Shown: piece by piece, positions 42,828-51,701 of the stretch
Layout of the letters: each line of letters opens with the position of its first letter
Position numbering within the stretch: position 1 is the first letter of the stretch
NCBI GenBank assembly: GCA_021151605.1
Contig: JAGKWZ010000016.1
Coordinates: forward strand, 58,036-122,035
DNA: 64,000 nucleotides
From: Verrucomicrobiaceae bacterium
GTDB taxonomy: Bacteria; Verrucomicrobiota; Verrucomicrobiia; Verrucomicrobiales; Verrucomicrobiaceae
Direction: 5' to 3'
Program-made: the position numbers and the translations under genes
Notes under the pieces: generated by a model
Databases searched by the model: none
Told to the model about the DNA's origin: nothing
Seen by the model: the letters and a program-made list of their open reading frames with translations, nothing else

Positions 42828-43583
42828 TCACCCTACCACCATCTCCACCGGGCAGTGATCTGAGCCATGCACGTCATCGCGGATGGTGCAGCTTTTCAGC
42901 GCGGGCTTCAGGGCGCTGGAGGCGAGCCAGTAGTCGAGACGCCAGCCGATGTTCTTTGCCCGAGCATCCGGCGTGCGCTGGGTCCACCAGGTGTAGCGGC
43001 CGGGGCCTTGATCGAACTCGCGGAAGACATCCAAGAAGCCCGCTTCGAGGTGCTCAGTGAAGCTGGCACGCTCGGCGTCGCTGAAGCCGGGGTTCATGCG
43101 GTTGCTCTTCGGGTTGGCGAGGTCGATCTCCTGGTGGGAGACATTCAAATCACCGCAGCACAGCACGGGTTTCGTCTTCTCCAGCTTTTTCAAAAAGGCA
43201 CGAAAAGCGGCATCCCAGCTCAGACGATAGGGCAGGCGCGCGAGCTCGGCCTGTGAGTTCGGCGTGTAAACCGTGACGACATAGAAGTCGGGAAACTCGG
43301 TGGTGATGACGCGCCCTTCTTTATCATGCTCGGGGATGCCCATGCCAATGATCTCTGACTTCCAAGGCACGCGGCTGAGGATGCAGGTGCCGGAGTAGCC
43401 TTTCTTCTCCGCGCTGTTCCAAACGGCGTCGTAGCCAGTGAAGAAGGAGAGGTCCACCTGCTCCTGCATGGCCTTCGTTTCCTGGAGGCAGATGACATCC
43501 GCGTCGCAGCCGAGCAGATACTCGCGCAGGCCTTTGTTGAGTGAGGCGCGGATGCCGTTGACGTTCCAGGTGGTGAATTTCAT
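42828..43583 (-). CDS. xthA: Exodeoxyribonuclease III
   Basis: A 251-residue member of the AP endonuclease/ExoIII family (endonuclease/exonuclease/phosphatase fold), acting in base-excision repair. Motifs are WNVNGIRA at the N-terminus, LQETKA with the metal-binding Glu, YTPNSQ, the active-site GDLNVSHQEID with its Asp, and the C-terminal SDHCPV with the catalytic Asp-His. ATG at 43583 gives MKFTTWNVNG. It resembles the ExoA/ApeX type in length. The neighbouring genes give no functional link. Confidence 0.93.
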   Translation of the reverse strand: MKFTTWNVNGIRASLNKGLREYLLGCDADVICLQETKAMQEQVDLSFFTGYDAVWNSAEKKGYSGTCILSRVPWKSEIIGMGIPEHDKEGRVITTEFPDFYVVTVYTPNSQAELARLPYRLSWDAAFRAFLKKLEKTKPVLCCGDLNVSHQEIDLANPKSNRMNPGFSDAERASFTEHLEAGFLDVFREFDQGPGRYTWWTQRTPDARAKNIGWRLDYWLASSALKPALKSCTIRDDVHGSDHCPVEMVVG

Positions 43584-43623
43584 GGGGCGCGGATTCTCCG
43601 CAGGAGCCACGATGCGTCAAACT

Positions 43624-44430
43624 TCAGTTCCCAAAGGCCCGCGCATCGCCCCGGAGGTAATTTTCCTCAATGCGCACGCGACGGCGGGCGATCTCGTCCT
43701 CTTCGTAAACCGCCATGCCGATCACACCGACATTGCGTGCGCCAGTGCTGCCAAAGGCTGTCGCCGCCTGGGATGCAGCCACGGTGCCAAATTTGAGGGT
43801 TCGGAGTTTTCCGCCAACCTTCATGCCACGGATGGACACCGAGGATTTCGCCGCGATGACGTAGCCGTGTTTGCGCGTGGAGGCAGGCAGGCCGTCCAGG
43901 ATGTTGAGCCCGTCGATGGAGGTGACGACTTCCAGCCGATGATCAGTGAGGTTTTCCAGCTTCAGCCCATAGTCGCTTCCAGAATCACCGATGACGAAGA
44001 CTTTTCCGCCAGCGCGGTAATGGGCAAAAGCGCTGTAGCCATAGTAGCCAGTAGTCACGGTCACTGCGAGCTTGCCGGGGATGAGGATAAAGTCGCCGCT
44101 GTGCTTGGTCGCTTTGCCGACCGACTCCGCCATCAGGCGTGCGCCTTCCTGGTCATTGTAGTGGAAGGTGGCCAGTGCATCGGGTTGGCCACCTGGCTTA
44201 CGGTAAAAGTGGGTGCTGGTGGAGGAATCATGGATTTCACCGCCGAGTTGTGTGCCGAGGCCTGGGCGCGTCTCTAGCTCGGATGACTGGCTGGAGGAGC
44301 GTGATGTGGCCGCAGCTGGTGGTGGAGCCGGTGCATAGGTCATGCACTGCGTGAGTGCGAGGCAGGTGGTGAGAGCTGCCAGGGTGGTTTTCAAGATTTG
44401 ACGCAATGAAGCTGTTGGCTTTGGGTTCAT
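43624..44430 (-). CDS. Putative lipoprotein, BlaI-region partner
   Basis: A 268-residue protein with a long signal ending in a lipobox (LTTCLALTQC), then a low-complexity Ala/Pro/Ser linker. The folded part has beta-rich stretches (GKLAVTVTTGYYGYSAFAHY, GKVFVIGDSGSDYGLKLEN). No family is recognised. It is divergent from the BlaI-type regulator, and its ribosome-binding region is covered by a TGCAGA-TTTT-TCTGCA palindrome, so BlaI control is likely by inference. Confidence 0.65.
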   Translation of the reverse strand: MNPKPTASLRQILKTTLAALTTCLALTQCMTYAPAPPPAAATSRSSSQSSELETRPGLGTQLGGEIHDSSTSTHFYRKPGGQPDALATFHYNDQEGARLMAESVGKATKHSGDFILIPGKLAVTVTTGYYGYSAFAHYRAGGKVFVIGDSGSDYGLKLENLTDHRLEVVTSIDGLNILDGLPASTRKHGYVIAAKSSVSIRGMKVGGKLRTLKFGTVAASQAATAFGSTGARNVGVIGMAVYEEDEIARRRVRIEENYLRGDARAFGN

Positions 44431-44431
44431 G

Positions 44432-44492
44432 TGCAGATTTTTCTGCATATAGACCCACTCGTCAAATCCGAAGTGCAGTTTTTTCTACACTT
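44432..44492. promoter_or_regulatory. Two palindromic operators between the lipoprotein and BlaI-type genes
   Basis: TGCAGA-TTTT-TCTGCA at 44432-44447 is perfect. AAGTGCAG-TTTTTT-CTACACTT at 44471-44492 has one mismatched pair. Both share a GCAG/CTGC-like core and lie in the 83-bp gap between divergent starts, where a BlaI/MecI dimer would be expected to bind. Confidence 0.65.
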
Positions 44493-44513
44493 ATGACTTG
44501 TCGCTGCTCACAG

Positions 44514-44930
44514 ATGGTGAAAACTGCTGGCGTGGCAGACACTCAGCACGATCCGCTTTCCAAAAAAGAACGCCAGGCGATGGACATCCTCTATCGGCTA
44601 GGCGCGGCGACTGCCTCTCAGGTCCAGGAGCAAATGGCAGACGCCCCAACCTACTCAGCTGTGCGGGCGCTACTCGGCGTGCTGGTGGAGAAAGGGCACG
44701 CCGAGGTCACCAAAGCAGAAGGCGAGCGCCACTACGTTTACGCCCCGAAAGAGACAGCACAGAAGGCTGGAAAAGGTGCGCTGAAGCGTTTGCTGGCCAC
44801 CTTTTTCGATGACTCTCCCGCAACTCTCGTGGCGAACCTTCTGGATCCGAAGGAACGCCAGCTCAAGCCTGCCGAACTGGAGCAATTGCAGGCTTTGATC
44901 GATGCCCACCGCCAGCCACCGCAGCCCTGA
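44514..44930 (+). CDS. BlaI/MecI/CopY-type transcriptional repressor
   Basis: A 138-residue winged-helix regulator. The DNA-binding domain runs from LSKKERQAMDILYRLG through ATASQVQEQM and TYSAVRALLGVLVEKGHAEV; the C-terminal helices (KGALKRLLATFF) form the dimer part. BlaI repressors are removed by proteolysis started by an M56 membrane protease, and one is encoded 14 bp downstream. It probably regulates itself and the divergent lipoprotein through the palindromes at 44432-44492. An upstream ATG at 44493 cannot be excluded. Confidence 0.88.
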   Translation: MVKTAGVADTQHDPLSKKERQAMDILYRLGAATASQVQEQMADAPTYSAVRALLGVLVEKGHAEVTKAEGERHYVYAPKETAQKAGKGALKRLLATFFDDSPATLVANLLDPKERQLKPAELEQLQALIDAHRQPPQP

Positions 44931-44943
44931 CCTTTCTGATTCA

Positions 44944-45899
44944 TGATCTGGTTCCTCACCGCATCGACTTTGCTGATGGCGCTGGCTTTACTGGTGCCGG
45001 CCAGGGCTGGCATGTGGCGCAGGCGTGCGTTGGAGATCGCTTTGCTGCTCATTCTGGCGTTGCCAATCCTGCGTGCGGTCATACCCGCAACGCCTGAGTC
45101 CGCCGCTCCAAAGTGGCTTGGGCAGATCAGGGTGCCGGAGTACACTCTTTCAGCCGGGCTGGTGACTCTCTGGGGAGTGGGTGTGCTGGTGGGTGGAGTG
45201 ATCAGTCTGCGGCAGTTCCTGCAGGTGGGCCGTCTGTTCCGGGGCTCACGGGCGCTTAATGATAGGGAGTGCCGACATGTCTCCGGACTGCTGCATCTGC
45301 GGGAGAGCTGCGTGGAGCGGCAGTTTCGCCTCTCCGCGGACATCATGACTCCGGTGGCTCTGCCCACACTTCCTGGATGTGTTCTTTTGCCGACGGACTG
45401 GCAAACCTGGGCACCACGCCTCCAGCTCGGGGCCTTGCGGCATGAGTGGCATCACGTCACCCATCAGGATGCGATTCTCGGCTGTCTCATCCGGGTTTTT
45501 TGTCTCGCGTTTTGGTTTCATCCACTGGCATGGCATCTGGCTGCCCAATGGATGGCTGCCTGCGAGCATGAGGCCGATCGTGCAGCTGTGGCTGGCGCAG
45601 ATCCTGTCCACTATGCTGATGACTTGCTGGCGTTTGCTGTGAGGTGTTCTCGGCGTGAACAAATCCTGCCACTCGGTCTTCCCGCCTTCACCCGGTCCGC
45701 ACTGGCACGCCGGATCGAACTTCTTTTTGACACCTCTGGCAGCAGGGGCCGGAGTCGGACTATCGCTCTCCTCTGCATTTTCCTTCTAGTCTGTAGCGCC
45801 ATTTTCTGTGGTTGGATCGCGAGCCGACAGCCAGCTGCCGCCATTCCATCGAGCGAAGTCACGCTCAGGCTCTCGGCGGATGCTTTTCCGGCTGATTGA
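44944..45899 (+). CDS. M56 (BlaR1-like) membrane metalloprotease
   Basis: A 318-residue protein with N-terminal membrane helices (about 2-20, 30-50, 70-92), the zinc motif in LRHEWHHVTHQD (HExxH) near residue 164, FWFHPLAWHLAAQWM, CEHEADRAAV (third ligand) and one C-terminal helix near 276-295. It is BlaR1-like but has only a short tail after the last helix, so no penicillin-binding sensor domain. With the BlaI gene upstream it makes a signal-protease/repressor pair; the signal is unknown. Confidence 0.88.
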
Positions 45900-46018
45900 C
45901 TGGCCGCTACATCTGGATCTGGCTTGGCACTGCCGTCTCAGCGTTCAGTCGCAGAAAGCGCACAGTCTCTGACAAGCGGCGTGGATCAGAGCGGAGCTGG
46001 AGGTGCTTTTATATTCCC

Positions 46019-46936
46019 ATGGACCACCAACCCTACTCCCACTCCCGGTGGTTGCTCAGCCTAGGCGCTGTGGCAGCCGTGTCTCTCATCACCAACGTCA
46101 ACGCTGGCACCCCGACGGCATCGGCAAAGGCTACCGCCACGCCGCCTGAGGCCATCAGTTGGAAGGATCACACGATCGCTCCGGTGACGAACCCGATCTT
46201 CTTTGAAGACGCCGTCATCCGCTCCGAGATCCGCCCGATCTTCGCCTACCACAATATTGACGACCAATTCCTCGGCGGCGGCAATGCCCAGCTTTACGCG
46301 ATGCAGATCCGCTATGCGATCACGGATCGCCTGGCATTCATCGCCACACAGGATGGCTATTTGAACGTGAACAACAAAGCGCTCGCCAATCCCGGAGGCT
46401 GGATGGATCTGGCCCTCGGCTTCAAATATGCCCTCATCGATGATGAAGCCTCCGCCTTCATTCTGACTCCAGGTCTGACCTTCCACGTCCCCACGGGTGA
46501 GCGTGACGTCTTCCAGGGTCGTGGGGGTGGCGAGTTCAATCCCTTCGTCTCCTTCCAAAAGGGTTTCGGCGACTTCCACCTTTCTGGCAATGTCGGCGTC
46601 CGCATTCCTGTGAATCAGAATGAACAGAGCACCGTGGCTCACTACAGCCTCATGGCTGACTACTACACCTGCCGCTACTTCATTCCCTTCGTCAGCTTTA
46701 ATGCCTTCAGCGTGCTGGGCGATGCTGAAAACATCGGCCTTAACACCGAAGGTTATGACGTCATGAACTTCGGTGCCAGCAATGCCAATGGCCGCACCCA
46801 GGGTGCGCTCGGTGTTGGTTTCCGCTCACGCCTTCTGGATAACCTGGATGTCGGTCTCGCCTATGAAAAGGCAGTCATCAAGCCCTACGGCCTCTTCGAT
46901 GACCGCATCACCTTCGACATTTGCATCCGCTTCTAA
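46019..46936 (+). CDS. Probable outer-membrane beta-barrel protein
   Basis: A 305-residue protein with a signal peptide (SRWLLSLGAVAAVSLITNVNA). The mature part shows alternating polar/hydrophobic strands (LAFIATQDGYLNVNN, FILTPGLTFHVPTG, FHLSGNVGVRIPVN) and ends in ICIRF, a C-terminal Phe as in many outer-membrane barrels. It resembles transporter-like or COG4313-type porins; no substrate can be stated. It follows the M56 gene by 119 bp, so it could belong to the same regulon. ATG at 46019 is chosen; the upstream TTG frame is not signal-like. Confidence 0.7.
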   Translation: MDHQPYSHSRWLLSLGAVAAVSLITNVNAGTPTASAKATATPPEAISWKDHTIAPVTNPIFFEDAVIRSEIRPIFAYHNIDDQFLGGGNAQLYAMQIRYAITDRLAFIATQDGYLNVNNKALANPGGWMDLALGFKYALIDDEASAFILTPGLTFHVPTGERDVFQGRGGGEFNPFVSFQKGFGDFHLSGNVGVRIPVNQNEQSTVAHYSLMADYYTCRYFIPFVSFNAFSVLGDAENIGLNTEGYDVMNFGASNANGRTQGALGVGFRSRLLDNLDVGLAYEKAVIKPYGLFDDRITFDICIRF

Positions 46937-46984
46937 TTTCCTGAGATCTTCGGTTCGATCTCTGGTTTGTTGACATCAGTCGGG

Positions 46985-47008
46985 CGCACAGGACGCGAGT
47001 CCTGTGCG
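46985..47008 (+). terminator. 10-bp hairpin after the beta-barrel gene
   Basis: CGCACAGGAC-GCGA-GTCCTGTGCG is a tight stem-loop 48 bp past the stop, followed by TCCTTCATTTT. It fits a Rho-independent terminator with a weak T-tract. Confidence 0.65.
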
Positions 47009-47071
47009 TCCTTCATTTTGGGGTAAGTCATGCCTTGCCTGAGATGGCGGACGCGGCTTCTGTCGCCCCCC

Positions 47072-47953
47072 ATGAAAAGTATGACCGGATTTGGCCGTGG
47101 CGAAGCACGGCAGGAGAGCACCAGCACCACCTGGGTGATCGAGTGCAGCAGCGTGAACCGCAAGCAACTGGAGGTATCCATCAACCTCCCGCGCGACCTC
47201 AATGACCTGGAGACGCAGGTTCGTAATCAAGTCTCCGCCGCCTGCTCGCGTGGTCGGGTGAGCGTCTCGGTGAAAGCAGACCGCCCCATCGCAGACGATG
47301 CCATGCCGAGGCTCGATGACACCGTGGCGGCCAAGTATCTCCACGACCTGCGCGCCATGGCCGTGAAGCTCGGCATGTCTCAGGACATCTCTTTGAGCGA
47401 AATCGTCCGCCTGCCCGGCGTGCTCGTCAGCGAGACGCGTGAGACAGAGGTGGAGGAAGTCTGGCCCGTGCTGCAAACTGCCCTGAGCGCCGCTTTGAAG
47501 CAATTCATCGAGATGCGCACCACTGAGGGCAATCACCTCCGCGAGGAGATGGAGACACGCCTCGCCACCATCGAGTCCCTCGCAGGCAAGATTGCCGAAC
47601 TCGCCCCCACTGTGCCCGAGCATCAGCGCGAGGTGCTGCGCCAGCGGCTGGAGAAAGCCGGCCTGCCCCTGCCGCTCGATGACGAGCGCATCATCAAGGA
47701 GATCGCCCTCTTCGCCGACCGCACGGACATCTCGGAGGAGCTTTCCCGCGCCGCCAGTCACCTGAAGCAATTCCGCACCTACCTCGCCAGTGACGAGCCC
47801 GTGGGCCGCAGTCTCGACTTCCTCATCCAGGAGTTCTTCCGCGAGTTCAACACCATGGGCTCCAAGTGCAACCACGCCGCCATCGCCCACCACGTTGTCG
47901 CCGCGAAGACGGAGCTGGAGAAGATCCGCGAGCAGATCCAGAACGTGGAGTGA
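47072..47953 (+). CDS. yicC: YicC-family endoribonuclease-like protein
   Basis: A 293-residue cytoplasmic protein of the YicC/YloC family. The N-terminus MKSMTGFGRGE, the VNRKQLEVSINLP stretch, and the C-terminal block RSLDFLIQEFFREFNTMGSKCN are diagnostic. In E. coli YicC has been described as an endoribonuclease that affects small-RNA stability. Length is normal. ATG at 47072 is used; an upstream ATG at 47030 is unlikely. It is convergent with the MFS gene by 10 bp. Confidence 0.93.
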   Translation: MKSMTGFGRGEARQESTSTTWVIECSSVNRKQLEVSINLPRDLNDLETQVRNQVSAACSRGRVSVSVKADRPIADDAMPRLDDTVAAKYLHDLRAMAVKLGMSQDISLSEIVRLPGVLVSETRETEVEEVWPVLQTALSAALKQFIEMRTTEGNHLREEMETRLATIESLAGKIAELAPTVPEHQREVLRQRLEKAGLPLPLDDERIIKEIALFADRTDISEELSRAASHLKQFRTYLASDEPVGRSLDFLIQEFFREFNTMGSKCNHAAIAHHVVAAKTELEKIREQIQNVE

Positions 47954-47963
47954 GGCCGCGAAA

Positions 47964-49181
47964 CTAGCTCACCGCCTTGACCCGCTTCAGCGCAGGCACG
48001 GCGATGGCCAGTGCGACGAGCATCAGCGTAGAGCTCCAGAAGAAAGGCGCTCCAGGCAACTGCATGGGGGCCTTTTCACCGATGAAGAAACCGAAGAGCT
48101 GTGTGCAGGCCACGGGCCCCGCCACGCCAGCCACGCTGGAGAGGCTGCTGAGCGCCCCTTGAAGCTCGCCCTGCTCATTGGCGGGCACGCTTTGAGTCAT
48201 GAGGGACTGCACGGCAGGCGTCACAAGTCCGGAGAGACTGCCGAAGAAGATGCAGACGTAGATCATCCAGGGCTGTGTGGCGAAGCCGTAGGCGGCGTAG
48301 AGAAAGATGGCCAAGGTGAAGCCATACTGAACCGTCTTCCTCTCGCCGAGTGCCCCGACGACACGCTTCGTGAGTCCGCCCTGCACCATGCCTGCCATGA
48401 AACCCACGGCTGCCAGTGAGAGACCGGTTTGCAGCTCCGTCCAGCTATAGCGGTAGGTGGTGTAGAGCACCCAGATACTGGGATAGACCTGATGCGCCAG
48501 CAGGGCGATGAAGTAGCAGGTCACCAGCCCGAGCAGTGCAGGAAAGCGACGCAGCGCGATGAGCGCTCCGACGGGGTTGCTGCGAGCCCAACTAAAGGCA
48601 CGGCGATTCTCCGGCGCGAGCGACTCGGGCAGCACGAACCAGCCATAGGCCCAATTCACCAACGTGAGTCCACCGGCGACGAAGAAGGGCACCTTCACGC
48701 CCCATTTTGCCAGCAGCCCGCCGAGGATGGGCCCGATGATGAAGCCTATGCCGAAAGCCGCGCCGATGAGGCCAAAGTTCGCCGCGCGTTTCTCCGGCGG
48801 GGAGACATCGGCGATGTAGGCGGAGGCGGCTGCGTAGTTCGCCGCTGTGATACCAGCAATGATGCGCCCGATGGCAAACCAGACGAGGTTTGGCGCGAAA
48901 GCGATGAGGAAGTAATCAATGGCCGAGCCAAGCAATGAAATGAGGATCACCGGGCGGCGGCCATAGCGGTCCGAGAGACTGCCGATCAGCGGCGCAAAGA
49001 GGAACTGCATGAGCGCATACAGCGCGGCGAGCATCCCATAGCTGAAGGAGCCTGAAGCCACATCGCCACCCTGGTAATGCTGGATGAGCTTTGGGAGCAC
49101 GGGCACGATCAGGCCGATGCCCAGGATATCGAGCACGAGCGTGATGAAGATAAAGAGGACGGCTGGGCGGCGGGCGGACAT
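47964..49181 (-). CDS. MFS drug transporter, TetA-like
   Basis: A 405-residue protein with twelve predicted helices. The N-terminal pattern LVLDILGIGLIVPVLPKL and the loop 2-3 motif GSLSDRYGRRPV are typical of tetracycline-resistance MFS pumps (TCR family), as is IAGITAANYAAASAYIAD. TetA-like proteins are often not tetracycline-specific in environmental bacteria, so the substrate is open. ATG at 49181 (MSARRPAVL) is used. It is divergent from the glyoxalase-like gene. Confidence 0.88.
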   Translation of the reverse strand: MSARRPAVLFIFITLVLDILGIGLIVPVLPKLIQHYQGGDVASGSFSYGMLAALYALMQFLFAPLIGSLSDRYGRRPVILISLLGSAIDYFLIAFAPNLVWFAIGRIIAGITAANYAAASAYIADVSPPEKRAANFGLIGAAFGIGFIIGPILGGLLAKWGVKVPFFVAGGLTLVNWAYGWFVLPESLAPENRRAFSWARSNPVGALIALRRFPALLGLVTCYFIALLAHQVYPSIWVLYTTYRYSWTELQTGLSLAAVGFMAGMVQGGLTKRVVGALGERKTVQYGFTLAIFLYAAYGFATQPWMIYVCIFFGSLSGLVTPAVQSLMTQSVPANEQGELQGALSSLSSVAGVAGPVACTQLFGFFIGEKAPMQLPGAPFFWSSTLMLVALAIAVPALKRVKAVS

Positions 49182-49283
49182 GGGGCGCGCCTTTACCGGC
49201 GATCTTCCCATGGCGCAAACGACTGTGTTGCCATCCCCCCACGCCGCGCCGACACTGTGCGCGAAACTTTACCTCACTCTGCC

Positions 49284-49661
49284 ATGGTCAAAAAACTCCT
49301 CCACACCCGTTATCGCGTGAATGATCTCGCCAAGACGACTGCCTTTTACAAAGAGGTGCTCGGGCTCGAAGAGGTAAAGCGCCACAAGTCCCCTCGCGGC
49401 TCCGAACTCGTCTTTTTCAAAACACCGAACAGCGAGGAACTCATCGAGATCTGCTCCTTCCCCGCCAGCGGCCCGGTCACCCTAGGGCCGGATGTGACGC
49501 ATCTCGCCTTTGAGGTGGAGGATTTGGAGAAGTTCGCCCTCCATGCCGCCGCACACGGCTACCCGCTTTCAGACGGCCCTACAGAGAGTTCCAGTGGCGT
49601 CTTTGCCTTCATCGACGCCCCTGAGGGCTACGAGATCGAACTCATCCAATACCGGAAATAG
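49284..49661 (+). CDS. gloA: Glyoxalase I-like VOC-family protein
   Basis: A 125-residue protein with two beta-alpha-beta-beta-beta units. The N-terminal HTRYRVNDLAKTTAFYKEVLG and the C-terminal EGYEIELIQYR provide the His and Glu metal ligands seen in glyoxalase I, and DVTHLAFEVEDLE contains a second His. It probably detoxifies methylglyoxal-glutathione adducts, but other vicinal-oxygen-chelate activities are possible. Length is slightly under that of E. coli GloA. Confidence 0.85.
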   Translation: MVKKLLHTRYRVNDLAKTTAFYKEVLGLEEVKRHKSPRGSELVFFKTPNSEELIEICSFPASGPVTLGPDVTHLAFEVEDLEKFALHAAAHGYPLSDGPTESSSGVFAFIDAPEGYEIELIQYRK

Positions 49662-49706
49662 CGAGAGACAAGCCTTTCGGCACGTTGAGAATCAACCACA
49701 CACATC

Positions 49707-49985
49707 ATGGATTTTGACTGGCTCGGCGTTTCCTTTGAACTCACCAAACTACCTCCCAAGGACATTGAGGAGTCGTTTGAGGATCCCTTTTCGCTCAAGC
49801 TGCTGCCCGACGACAACGCCGACGGCACCGAGACCCGCTACTACAACCTCGGCAAGTCACTCGGAGGCCGCGCTGTCTTCAGCGTCTTCTGGACCGATGG
49901 CAAACGCTACCGGGTCATCTTCGCCCGCGACATGACGAACGCTGAACACGACTTCTTCGAGAGGAAGAAAGCCGAGGACATCTAA
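49707..49985 (+). CDS. BrnT-like toxin
   Basis: A 92-residue protein with the BrnT/RelE-like fold pattern: a start with FDWLGVSFELTK, a middle ESFEDPFSLKLLPDD, then RYYNLGKSLGGRAVFSVFW and the C-terminal YRVIFARDMTNAEHDFFE, resembling the RIISARxxxxxExxxY pattern of BrnT ribonuclease toxins. It is followed after 14 bp by an RHH-type protein, the expected antitoxin order for BrnT-BrnA. No activity is shown. Confidence 0.78.
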   Translation: MDFDWLGVSFELTKLPPKDIEESFEDPFSLKLLPDDNADGTETRYYNLGKSLGGRAVFSVFWTDGKRYRVIFARDMTNAEHDFFERKKAEDI

Positions 49986-49999
49986 ACCCACTTAACTCT

Positions 50000-50335
50000 A
50001 TGGAACCTCGACGCAAAGGCGATACGACACTCACCAGCCGCCCCACTTTTTTGGAGGGTGATCTACCACCCGTCCGCACTTGGAAGGATGTGCCCGCCTT
50101 CGAATCTGAAGAGGATGAAATCCGTTTTTGGGCCGAGCATCAGGTCGATGCGCGTCTCATGCAGATGTCCATCCACAAAAACGATGTCCGCGAGTCCACC
50201 ACGATCACGCTGCGCTTCGACCCACGAATGCTTAGCCGTATCAAGCGGATCGCCCGGCGTCGCTACCTGAACTATCAGAGCATGATCAAGCAATGGCTTA
50301 GTGAGCGCATGGAGCAGGAAATGAAGGAAGGATGA
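50000..50335 (+). CDS. BrnA/CopG-like antitoxin
   Basis: A 111-residue protein whose C-terminal half is a ribbon-helix-helix domain (TTITLRFDPRMLSRIKRIARRR, then YQSMIKQWLSERM), the DNA-binding part of many antitoxins. The N-terminal half (PPVRTWKDVPAFESEEDE) would wrap the toxin. It sits directly after the BrnT-like gene and overlaps the VanZ gene as ATGA. Autoregulation of the pair is expected for this class but no operator is visible in the short upstream region. Confidence 0.75.
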   Translation: MEPRRKGDTTLTSRPTFLEGDLPPVRTWKDVPAFESEEDEIRFWAEHQVDARLMQMSIHKNDVRESTTITLRFDPRMLSRIKRIARRRYLNYQSMIKQWLSERMEQEMKEG

Positions 50336-50769
50336 AGGCGGAAAGTTCTCGATTCGCTGTTCTCGTCGCGCAGTTGGCTCGGAAAAGCCTGCTCTGGTGG
50401 TTCGGCGTCCTCGTCTGGGCCGTCGTACTTTGGGTTTTATCCGCGAATTCATCCCTGCACAGCGGGCCGTCATTTCCGCTGAAGGACAAGATCCTCCACT
50501 GCATTTATTTTTGTGGCGGCGCCTCATGCCTGCTGATTGCCCTTTTTGGTAAGGTCACCCCGGTGCCTGCGTGGCGCGCGTTGCTCCTCCGCAGCCTCCC
50601 CTTCACAGCCATCGTTGGCGCGCTGGATGAGTTCCATCAGACCTTCACACCTGGCCGCAGTGGTAATGACCCCTGGGACTGGCTGGCTGACATGACTGGC
50701 GGAGTGCTCGCTGCGTGGATCGTGGCACGCTTGTTGATCAAGGTGGGTCAATACAGCCGTCATTCATGA
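50332..50769 (+). CDS. VanZ family membrane protein
   Basis: A 145-residue protein with four hydrophobic helices and the VanZ pattern (LWVLSANSSL at the N-terminus, KDKILHCIYF, then DEFHQTFTPGRSGNDPWDWLADMTGG with its conserved Asp-Glu and Arg-Asp residues). VanZ proteins raise teicoplanin resistance in enterococci; in most bacteria their role is unknown. The ATG overlaps the antitoxin stop, placing it in one operon with a toxin-antitoxin pair. Confidence 0.85.
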   Translation: MKAESSRFAVLVAQLARKSLLWWFGVLVWAVVLWVLSANSSLHSGPSFPLKDKILHCIYFCGGASCLLIALFGKVTPVPAWRALLLRSLPFTAIVGALDEFHQTFTPGRSGNDPWDWLADMTGGVLAAWIVARLLIKVGQYSRHS

Positions 50770-50830
50770 AGTAGATCACCTTCGCAGGGTGCCTGCGGCT
50801 CCGTGAGGAGGAGAGCAGGCGCATCGTCTC

Positions 50831-50986
50831 ATGGAAGGCGAACGGAAGGAGGAGGAAGTCGAGGAAGCGCTTCATCAGGTCGGAGTGCTGGAGTTAATGA
50901 AGCTGGCCCTACTTGATGAGGCGGAAATTACCCGGATAGCGCAGCAGCCGAGTGGGAACATCACGATGAATCAAATCAAGGGCTGA
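50831..50986 (+). CDS. Possible small acidic protein
   Basis: A 51-residue frame starting MEGERKEEEVEEALHQVG and ending ITMNQIKG. The helical heptad-like pattern could be real, but there is no recognisable family, and the stop overlaps the pdxH stop codon region by 11 bp. The minus strand of the same stretch also holds an open segment. It may be a chance frame. Confidence 0.25.
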   Translation: MEGERKEEEVEEALHQVGVLELMKLALLDEAEITRIAQQPSGNITMNQIKG

Positions 50987-51629
50987 GCCGCTCGATCCTC
51001 CAGCCTTCGCCATCGCGGACGTAGCGGATGCGGTCGTGAAGACGACTCACCCGGCCCTGCCAGAATTCGATTTCGTGAGGTTGGATCGTGTAGCCGCCCC
51101 AGTTCGGGGGACAGGGGATCTCCGCATCGCCAAAGCGGGCCTGCATTTCCAGACTGCGCTGCTCCAGCCAGTCACGGCCAGGGATGACGCTGCTCTGCTC
51201 AGACACCCACGCGCCGATCTGATGCCCGCGTGGACGTGAGGCAAAGTAGCTCTCGGCCTCGGAGCGCGGCAGCTTCGAGATCGTGCCACGGACGGTGGCC
51301 TGATGATGACGCTGCGTCCAAAGGAAGACCGCACAAGCCCGTGGATCAGCGGCGATCTCGCTGCCTTTCCGGCTGTCGTAGTTCGTGAAAAAGTGGAAGC
51401 CCTGCGAGTCGAGCCCCTTCAAAAGCACCGTGCGCACGGACGGCGAGCCATCGAGGCCGATCGTGCCGAGTTGCATCGCGTTTGGCTCGGGAAGCTGATG
51501 TGCCAGAGCATCCTGGAGCCAGGCATTGAAGAGCAACAACGGATCAGCAGGGACCTTGTCCTCGGTCAGGTTGTCGAGTTCGTAGCTCACGCGCAGGTCG
51601 CGCAGGGTGTTGGGTGGGAAATCCATCAT
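50976..51629 (-). CDS. pdxH: Pyridoxamine 5'-phosphate oxidase
   Basis: A 217-residue FMN enzyme that oxidises pyridoxine or pyridoxamine phosphate to PLP in vitamin B6 synthesis. Signatures are GSPSVRTVLLKGLDSQGFHF, FFTNYDSRKGSEI, LFWxxxxRQVRVRG-like LWTQRHHQATVRGT, SRPRGHQIGAWVSEQS and the C-terminal WGGYTIQPHEIEFWQG with RLHDRIRY. Length is normal. It has a double Met start (51629 or 51626). It is divergent from hpt. Confidence 0.95.
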   Translation of the reverse strand: MMDFPPNTLRDLRVSYELDNLTEDKVPADPLLLFNAWLQDALAHQLPEPNAMQLGTIGLDGSPSVRTVLLKGLDSQGFHFFTNYDSRKGSEIAADPRACAVFLWTQRHHQATVRGTISKLPRSEAESYFASRPRGHQIGAWVSEQSSVIPGRDWLEQRSLEMQARFGDAEIPCPPNWGGYTIQPHEIEFWQGRVSRLHDRIRYVRDGEGWRIERLSP

Positions 51630-51701
51630 GGTCGGGAGAAGAAACGTGCGTCAGGCCATTGCGGCAATCCCCGGTTTGCGCCTTCATGCAGTTCTATTGT
51701 C

